From Clostridia bacterium (GTDB taxonomy: Bacteria; Bacillota; Clostridia; Oscillospirales; CAG-272): a DNA stretch of 5,187 bases. Shown in pieces: positions 1 to 4,328 of the stretch. Below the pieces are notes generated by a model, which saw only the letters and a program-made list of their open reading frames with translations, was not told the DNA's origin and made no database searches. How positions within the stretch are numbered: the stretch's first letter is position 1; each line of letters starts with the position of its first letter. The stretch is from contig CAADYN010000191.1 of assembly GCA_900753285.1 (NCBI GenBank), positions 1 through 5,187 on the forward strand. Direction: 5' to 3'. Made by a program: the position numbers and the translations under genes.

Positions 1-5
1 GCCAC

Positions 6-35
6 TTGAAATCCTCCGCGTGATTCTGCTATAAT
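6..35 (+). promoter_or_regulatory. Sigma-A-type promoter of the MFS-GNAT operon, extended -10
   Basis: A -35 box TTGAAA (6-11) and a perfect -10 box TATAAT (30-35) are separated by 18 bases. A TG dinucleotide at 27-28, one base before the -10, makes an extended -10. Transcription should start near 42, giving a 5' leader of about 26 bases that carries the ribosome binding site GAGGA (59-63) just before the ATG at 68. The call rests on motif match and spacing only. Confidence 0.75.
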
Positions 36-67
36 AGCGGGAGTATTAAGATTCAGTTGAGGATTTT

Positions 68-1267
68 ATGGCAACACTCCTTCTTGTAGTCATCTATATC
101 GCATACATCGGGCTTGGAATACCGGACTCTCTTTTCGGTACGGCTTGGCCTGTCATGTATCAGGATTTCGGGCTTTCCGTCGACGTTGCGGGATATCTGA
201 CGCCCCTGTTCTCGGTATTCAGCGTTGCGTCCAGTCTCGCGAGCACCCGTGTGATAAACCGCTTCGGTACTGGAAAGGTCGCGGCTGTCAGTACGGCTCT
301 TACCGTTATCGGACTGTTCGGCAACTCGGTTTCAAATAATATTATTTGGATTATCTTCTTTGCAATTCCGCTCGGATTCGGTGCGGGATGCATTGACGCT
401 GCAATGAACTCATACGTCGCGCTTCACTACAAGGCTACGCACATGAGCTTTCTGCATTGTTCATACGGCGTGGGAATTGCGCTCAGCCCGCTCTTCATGT
501 CGAAGGCTCTCGAAAAGTACGGCAGCTGGCAAGTAGGCTACAGAAACGCAGGAATAGTTCAGCTCGTCATCGCGGTGATAATGGTAGTCTCTCTTCCTCT
601 GTGGAGCCGCGTGAAGTTTAATAATAAGTACAGCTCGGAGGAAGAGGTAACGCCTCGCACTGTGGGTATGAGGGAGCTTGCGAAGGACCCGACCATACGA
701 GTGGTGTGGCTGTGCTTCATAACCTCGTGTACGCTCGAATATCTCTGCAACACATGGGGAAGCTCATTCCTTGTCGAATGCAGGAATATCACTGCTGACC
801 GTGCGGCGTTTATCATCACGTTCTACTATGTCGGTCTTGCTCTCGGACGGTTCCTCTCCGGCATTCTTGCAATAAAGCTCAACTCTTGGAAGATAATAAT
901 GATAGGGCTTGTAACTCTCGTTCCGGCTGTCGCGCTGATTCTGCTTCCGCTTCCCTCAATATGCGCCTGCGTGGGACTGTTCCTCATCGGGCTTGGCAAC
1001 GGACCCATGTACCCGAACTTCATGCACCTTACTCCGTCATGCTTCGGCGCGGATATAGCTCAGTCCGTCATAAGCACTCAGATGGCGGTGGCTTACGTCA
1101 GCTTTACCGTCATGCCGTTCATATTCGGAGGAATCGTAAAGCTGTTCGGAATGGCGTCTTTTCCGGTATATTTCACGCTCATCTACGCGCTCCTTGTGCT
1201 TTCCGTGCTGAAATTCGCGGCGAACAAGAGAAAAACCTCGGAAGCGATACTGGAAGGGGAAAAATAA
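68..1267 (+). CDS. MFS transporter, FucP/MFSD4-like, 12 membrane segments
   Basis: A 399-residue integral membrane protein of the major facilitator superfamily, expected to move a small solute across the cytoplasmic membrane by ion-coupled symport or antiport. It is almost wholly hydrophobic, with the first helix starting at residue 3. A charged, non-membrane linker at about 181-209 splits it into two six-helix halves. The loop after helix 2 (RVINRFGTGK, 61-70) resembles the degenerate MFS motif A of this branch. The segments DAAMNSYVALH (110-120), SFLHCSYGVG (127-136) and GLGNGPMYPNF (308-318) with the following TP..FG and SQ/QMA-like pattern are typical of FucP/MFSD4-like sugar and small-molecule carriers. 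The start is set by GAGGA at 59-63 and by helix 1 beginning at once. It is first in an operon with the acetyltransferase. The substrate is unknown: a sugar is suggested by family, a drug or amine by the neighbour. Confidence 0.9.
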   Translation: MATLLLVVIYIAYIGLGIPDSLFGTAWPVMYQDFGLSVDVAGYLTPLFSVFSVASSLASTRVINRFGTGKVAAVSTALTVIGLFGNSVSNNIIWIIFFAIPLGFGAGCIDAAMNSYVALHYKATHMSFLHCSYGVGIALSPLFMSKALEKYGSWQVGYRNAGIVQLVIAVIMVVSLPLWSRVKFNNKYSSEEEVTPRTVGMRELAKDPTIRVVWLCFITSCTLEYLCNTWGSSFLVECRNITADRAAFIITFYYVGLALGRFLSGILAIKLNSWKIIMIGLVTLVPAVALILLPLPSICACVGLFLIGLGNGPMYPNFMHLTPSCFGADIAQSVISTQMAVAYVSFTVMPFIFGGIVKLFGMASFPVYFTLIYALLVLSVLKFAANKRKTSEAILEGEK

Positions 1268-1771
1268 ATGGATATAAGACCTGCAAGACGTGAGGATGTC
1301 CCCGCGCTCCTTGATATTTACAACTACGAGGTAATAAACGGCGCAGCGACACTGGATTTAAACACGCGAACGCTTGAGGAATGGGAAAAGTGGTACGATG
1401 CACACAATGGTGCACACAACCGCGACAATCACCCGCTCATCGTGGGAGTAGAAGACGGCGAGATAACCGGATACGCAAGCCTGTCTGAATACCGCCAAAA
1501 GGAAGCGTACAAGACAACAGTAGAGCTGTCGATATACGTCTCCCCGAACCACCGAAAAAAGGGAGTGGGACGCGCGCTCATGGCTCATATTCTCGAAATG
1601 GCGAAGAATGACGAGGGGACGCACTGTGTGGTATCGGTAATAACCGCCGGAAACGAAGCAAGCACAAAGCTCCACGCGGAGTTCGGCTTCACCTGCTGCG
1701 GTACGATACCCGAGGTCGGAATGAAGTTCGGCAGGATGCTTGATATTGAGAATTATGCTTTGATAGTATGA
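1268..1771 (+). CDS. GNAT N-acetyltransferase, phosphinothricin acetyltransferase-like
   Basis: A 167-residue soluble enzyme that should transfer acetyl from acetyl-CoA to a primary amine. The GNAT fold is visible in order: an N-terminal IRPARREDVPALLDIYN segment (3-19), the beta4 strand with Glu87 (VELSIYV, 85-91), the acetyl-CoA pyrophosphate loop RKKGVG (96-101), and the C-terminal N-x-x-S-x-x-L-H pattern (129-136) leading into GF. The end, EVGMKFGRMLDIENY (149-163), is the PAT/YwnH/MddA-type signature seen in enzymes acetylating phosphinothricin, methionine sulfone or sulfoximine, and related amino acids. Length is close to the usual 160-180. Its ATG directly follows the transporter's TAA; the binding site GGAAGGGGA (1252-1260) lies inside the upstream gene, so translational coupling is expected. 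A short AHNG/AHNR repeat sits at 46-53. The fold call is secure, the substrate is not. Confidence 0.9.
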   Translation: MDIRPARREDVPALLDIYNYEVINGAATLDLNTRTLEEWEKWYDAHNGAHNRDNHPLIVGVEDGEITGYASLSEYRQKEAYKTTVELSIYVSPNHRKKGVGRALMAHILEMAKNDEGTHCVVSVITAGNEASTKLHAEFGFTCCGTIPEVGMKFGRMLDIENYALIV

Positions 1772-1782
1772 ATTTGTCAGAA

Positions 1783-1796
1783 CAATGTTGACATTG
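1783..1796. repeat. Perfect inverted repeat across the -35 box (possible operator)
   Basis: CAATGT-TG-ACATTG is a perfect palindrome with 6-bp arms and a 2-base centre. It contains the whole -35 hexamer of the promoter at 1788-1816. A dimeric repressor bound here would compete directly with RNA polymerase. No regulator gene lies in the window, and part of the symmetry comes from the TTGACA consensus itself, so an operator role is inference only. Confidence 0.4.
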
Positions 1797-1816
1797 GGAG
1801 AATAAACTGCTATACT
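1788..1816 (+). promoter_or_regulatory. Near-consensus promoter of the hydrolase-oxidoreductase unit
   Basis: A perfect -35 TTGACA (1788-1793), a 17-base spacer and the -10 TATACT (1811-1816), with TG at 1808-1809 forming an extended -10. Predicted start of transcription is near 1823, giving a leader of about 62 bases before the hydrolase ATG. This is the strongest-looking promoter in the window. It begins only 17 bases after the acetyltransferase stop, and I see no terminator between, so some read-through from the upstream operon is possible. Confidence 0.8.
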
Positions 1817-1884
1817 TAGAAATGTCGGGAATAATTGTTTCAAATCTGCTTTTAATGCCGTTTTATCGGTAACGGGAGGCTCTT

Positions 1885-2619
1885 ATGGAATATACATATT
1901 CGGATTTCTGCGGATACAGGCAGCTTAACTTCAAGTTTGAGGACCGCGACGCCGTTGTTGTTCTTCCCTCATCAGAACCGAGTGGAAAATGGATGATGAA
2001 GATGGAGTATTTCGGCGCGTTCCCGGAGCTTGAATGTGAGCTGATTTCGCGCGGATGGCACCTCTGCTACATCAAAAACAGGGACAGATGGGGTACGGAC
2101 GACGACTCCGACCTCAAAGTGAGATTCGCCGACTTTCTCTCGAAGGAATTCGGACTTGAAAAACGTTTCTGCTGCATCGGAATGAGCTGCGGCGGTATCT
2201 GCTCGGTCAATTTTGCCGCAAGACACCCGGATTACGTCTCGTTCCTCTACCTTGACGCGCCTGTGATGAACCTCTACAGCTGTCCTATGGGATTCGGCGA
2301 AGGTGAGGCTCTCGGAGACGGCGGCTGGCAGGAGCTTGTTGACGCGTACGGATTCGATGTTCCCACATTCATGGTGTACAGACAGCACCCGATAGATAAA
2401 GTCGACATTCTCGCCGACAACGGACTTCCCGCCGCTCTTGTTTACGGTGACAGCGATACCTGCGTGCCGTACAAGGAAAACGGAGTAGTGCTTGAAAAAT
2501 GCTACCGTGAGCGCGAAATTCCTCTCATAGTTGAGGGAAAGAAAGGCTGCGGTCATCATCCCCACGGTCCGAGCGATGTTCCGGCGATGGCTGACTTTAT
2601 CGAAAAGAACGCTCTATAA
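1885..2619 (+). CDS. Alpha/beta hydrolase (serine esterase-like)
   Basis: A 244-residue cytoplasmic protein with no signal peptide or membrane segment. The nucleophile elbow is G-M-S-C-G (99-103), with Ser101 the expected nucleophile. Asp191 in YGDSDTCVPY (187-196) fits the acid position, and His224 or His225 in GCGHHPHG (221-228) the catalytic base. Other family-like segments are WMMKMEYFGAFPE (36-48), LYLDAPV (121-127) and HPIDKVDIL (168-176). I recognise this as the prolyl-oligopeptidase/esterase-like group often found in carbohydrate-use loci, where members are presumed to remove acyl groups from sugars; that role is inferred here. The ATG is fixed by GGGAGG at 1874-1879, five bases upstream. 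The oxidoreductase gene follows after 43 bases with no visible terminator, so the two are probably co-transcribed. Substrate unknown. Confidence 0.85.
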   Translation: MEYTYSDFCGYRQLNFKFEDRDAVVVLPSSEPSGKWMMKMEYFGAFPELECELISRGWHLCYIKNRDRWGTDDDSDLKVRFADFLSKEFGLEKRFCCIGMSCGGICSVNFAARHPDYVSFLYLDAPVMNLYSCPMGFGEGEALGDGGWQELVDAYGFDVPTFMVYRQHPIDKVDILADNGLPAALVYGDSDTCVPYKENGVVLEKCYREREIPLIVEGKKGCGHHPHGPSDVPAMADFIEKNAL

Positions 2620-2650
2620 GTTAAATCTTAATATAAAAACCTACATAATC

Positions 2651-2655
2651 GGAGG
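2651..2655 (+). promoter_or_regulatory. Ribosome binding site fixing the oxidoreductase start
   Basis: GGAGG lies seven bases before the ATG at 2663. It decides between this start and an in-frame TTG at 2531 that would begin inside the hydrolase gene and add 44 residues unrelated to the Gfo/Idh fold. The protein from 2663 begins MLKVAML, the expected first beta strand of the Rossmann domain. Confidence 0.85.
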
Positions 2656-2662
2656 AAAAATC

Positions 2663-3652
2663 ATGTTAAAAGTTGCAATGCTTTCCAAGTGGCACGTTCA
2701 TGCCGGCGGATATGCTTCTCAGCTCAAGAACAGCGGAAAGGTTGAAATCGTTGCTGTATGGGACGACGACAAGGAACGCGGTGAAAACTGGGCGAAGGAA
2801 CTCGGATGCGAATTCATCCCCTGCCTTGACACACTCCTCGCAAGAGAAGATATCGAAGCTGTTATCTGCGACACACCCACAACCGCTCACCACGACATTC
2901 TCGTAAAGGCAGCTAAAGCCGGCAAGCACATCTTCACCGAAAAGGCTCTCTGCCCCACAGTAGCTGAATGCCTTGATGTTAAGAAGGCTGTAGAAGAAGC
3001 AGGCGTTACATTCTGCATCAGCTATCCTCAGAGAGGCAGACCGAGCGTACAGTTCGCGAAGAGAATGCTCGACGAAGGCGCTTTCGGCAAGGTAACATTC
3101 GTAAGAGTTAGAGACGCTCACAACGGCGTATCCGGAAACTGGCTCCCCGACTACTGGTTCGATAAGGACGCTGCTGCGGGCGGAGCTATGATGGACCTCG
3201 GATGCCACCCGATGTACCTCCTTGCATACTTCCTCGGAAAGCCGAAGAGAGTTACCGGTATGTTCACCGCTCCTTTCGGAAAGCCCGTTGACGAAAACGC
3301 TGTTGCTGTCGCTGAATTTGAAGGCGGCGCTCTCGGCGTAGGCGAAACAGGATTCATCTCCGTCGGTTCTCCCCAGACACTCGAGATTTACGGTACGGAA
3401 GGCTCTCTTATCGCTCACGATGAAGACGTTAAGTTCACAAGCAAGAAGTTAAGCGGTATCTTCAACGGATTCGTTAAGCCCGACCTTCCGAGACCGAAGG
3501 AATCCCCCCTTATGCAGTTCGTTGACGCTTGCATCAATAAGACAGGCTCACCGAAGGATCTCGGTATTGACGACGCCATCGCGCTCACAGAGCTTCTTGA
3601 AAACTCCTACAAGAGCGACGAAACAGGCACTATCGTTAAGGTAGAGGACTGA
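2663..3652 (+). CDS. Gfo/Idh/MocA-family oxidoreductase
   Basis: A 329-residue soluble NAD(P)-dependent dehydrogenase-type protein; family members usually oxidise or reduce hydroxyl groups on sugars, inositols or related polyols. The N-terminal Rossmann domain covers about 1-120 and the C-terminal alpha/beta substrate domain the rest. Visible family marks are ICDTPTTAHHD (68-78), the catalytic-lysine motif HIFTEKALCP (89-98, Lys94, in place of the usual EKP), GGAMMDLGCHPMYL (173-186) with Asp178 and His182 at the usual active-site positions, and EIYGTEGSL (241-249). The cofactor glycine motif near the N-terminus is not canonical: LSKWHVHAGGYA (7-18) replaces G-x-G-x-x-G. Codon choice differs from the genes upstream (AGA for nearly all Arg, mostly GCT for Ala), which suggests high expression. 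It lies 43 bases after the hydrolase. Length is usual for the family; substrate unknown. Confidence 0.9.
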   Translation: MLKVAMLSKWHVHAGGYASQLKNSGKVEIVAVWDDDKERGENWAKELGCEFIPCLDTLLAREDIEAVICDTPTTAHHDILVKAAKAGKHIFTEKALCPTVAECLDVKKAVEEAGVTFCISYPQRGRPSVQFAKRMLDEGAFGKVTFVRVRDAHNGVSGNWLPDYWFDKDAAAGGAMMDLGCHPMYLLAYFLGKPKRVTGMFTAPFGKPVDENAVAVAEFEGGALGVGETGFISVGSPQTLEIYGTEGSLIAHDEDVKFTSKKLSGIFNGFVKPDLPRPKESPLMQFVDACINKTGSPKDLGIDDAIALTELLENSYKSDETGTIVKVED

Positions 3653-3716
3653 TTTTCGAAACGACTGGCGGCTGCTGTGACTCGGAAACCCGTATAATAT
3701 TATAACGAAAGCAACT
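3653..3716 (+). promoter_or_regulatory. Intergenic stretch with a weak promoter-like element
   Basis: Between the oxidoreductase stop and the hairpin at 3717 there is a TATAAT hexamer (3693-3698), followed by overlapping AT-rich alternatives up to 3706. No convincing -35 box lies at the right distance; the best is TGTGAC (3676-3681), 16 bases before TATTAT (3698-3703). It could serve the yqeG-peptidase pair, in which case the hairpin at 3717-3750 would be in the mRNA leader. The support is weak. Confidence 0.3.
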
Positions 3717-3750
3717 GAGGACTCGCGGCAGAAATTTTCCGTGGGTTCTC
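3717..3750 (+). terminator. 12-bp hairpin, probable intrinsic terminator
   Basis: GAGGACTCGCGG (3717-3728) pairs with CCGTGGGTTCTC (3739-3750) over 12 continuous base pairs, three of them G-U wobbles, around a 10-base loop. TTTGGTTATAT follows, so the uridine tract is short and interrupted. It starts 64 bases after the oxidoreductase stop and is the natural end for the hydrolase-oxidoreductase transcript. The poor U tract leaves open partial read-through or a role as a leader structure for yqeG. Confidence 0.55.
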
Positions 3751-3780
3751 TTTGGTTATATAAGGATATCCTAAATTATC

Positions 3781-3786
3781 GGAGGA
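3781..3786 (+). promoter_or_regulatory. Ribosome binding site fixing the yqeG start
   Basis: GGAGGA lies five bases before the ATG at 3792. An in-frame GTG at 3741 would add 17 residues, but it sits in the 3' arm of the hairpin, lacks a binding site, and its extra residues match nothing in the YqeG family. The product from 3792 begins MILEKLLMPDEVY, as YqeG proteins do. Confidence 0.85.
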
Positions 3787-3791
3787 GCTTA

Positions 3792-4313
3792 ATGATTTTA
3801 GAAAAGCTGCTGATGCCCGACGAGGTGTATTCTTCGTTTGAAGAGCTTACTCCCGAACACATGAAGGAGCTGGGAAAGAAGTACATTTTTTCGGATATCG
3901 ACAATACTCTCGCCACCTACGACGATATGTACCCGCCGGAGAACGTCAAAGAATGGTGCGCTCATATGGCGGAAAACGGAATCAAAGTGGCGTTTGTCTC
4001 GAACAATAATCTCGAAAGAGTGGAAAAATTCAACTCGCATTTCGGATATGCCGCTTACTCAAAGGCGGGAAAACCGAAAACGGGAAAGCTGAAGCTCGCT
4101 ATGGCAGAATACGGCGCGTCGGTCGAAGAATCCGTGCTCCTCGGAGATCAGCTTCTCACCGATGCAGCCTGTGCAAACCGCGCGGGTATGTACTGCATCA
4201 TAGTTCCGCCGATAAAAGACAAAAAAACGCTGTTCTTCCGCTTCAAAAGACTCATCGAGAAGCCGTATATGAAGAAATTCATGGGACAGCGCGACAAAAA
4301 CGCTAAAAAATGA
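3792..4313 (+). CDS. yqeG: YqeG-family HAD class IIIA phosphatase
   Basis: A 173-residue soluble phosphohydrolase of the haloacid dehalogenase superfamily. All four HAD motifs are present: motif I FSDIDNTL (33-40), with Asp35 the expected nucleophile and Asp37 the general acid/base; motif II Ser70 in FVSNNN (68-73); motif III lysine in GKPKTGK (93-99); and motif IV GDQLLTD (118-124), with Asp119 and Asp124 available for magnesium. GDQLLTD followed by NRAGMYCIIVPP (129-140) is diagnostic for YqeG. Length matches the family, about 170. The family is related to the Gep4/PGPP1 phosphatidylglycerophosphate phosphatases, so a role in phosphatidylglycerol synthesis is plausible but not shown here. 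The C-terminus is strongly basic, which could favour contact with membrane or nucleic acid. The aminopeptidase gene begins 15 bases downstream, so the two are likely co-transcribed. Confidence 0.93.
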   Translation: MILEKLLMPDEVYSSFEELTPEHMKELGKKYIFSDIDNTLATYDDMYPPENVKEWCAHMAENGIKVAFVSNNNLERVEKFNSHFGYAAYSKAGKPKTGKLKLAMAEYGASVEESVLLGDQLLTDAACANRAGMYCIIVPPIKDKKTLFFRFKRLIEKPYMKKFMGQRDKNAKK

Positions 4314-4328
4314 AAGGAATATATAATT

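Noticed and set aside
14..43. An imperfect inverted repeat CTCCGC / GCGGGAG flanking the first promoter's -10
   Set aside because: Needs a one-base bulge, has only 6 bp, and spans the transcription start; too weak to call an operator.
886..1293. A 135-codon + strand frame overlapping the end of the transporter
   Set aside because: Out of frame with an unmistakable membrane protein and rich in Arg/His/Ser, as shadows of such genes are.
1358..1843. A 161-codon - strand frame crossing the acetyltransferase and the promoter region
   Set aside because: The product is low in recognisable structure and would run across a near-consensus + strand promoter; it is an antisense shadow.
1972..2565. A 197-codon open frame on the - strand opposite the hydrolase
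   Set aside because: It lies wholly antisense to a gene with a clear catalytic triad, has no ribosome binding site or family-like motifs, and its openness follows from the codon pattern of the real gene.
2531..2662. A TTG start extending the oxidoreductase upstream into the hydrolase gene
   Set aside because: The GGAGG at 2651-2655 and the Rossmann first strand both place the start at 2663.
2620..2662. AT-rich TAATATAAA before the oxidoreductase as an internal promoter
   Set aside because: No -35 box at an acceptable distance; the short gap is better read as operon spacing with a ribosome binding site.
2666..3418. A 250-codon open frame on the - strand opposite the oxidoreductase
   Set aside because: Long, but it mirrors a strongly codon-biased gene; its Ser/Glu/Val/Cys-rich product shows no recognisable domain and it has no promoter or binding site.
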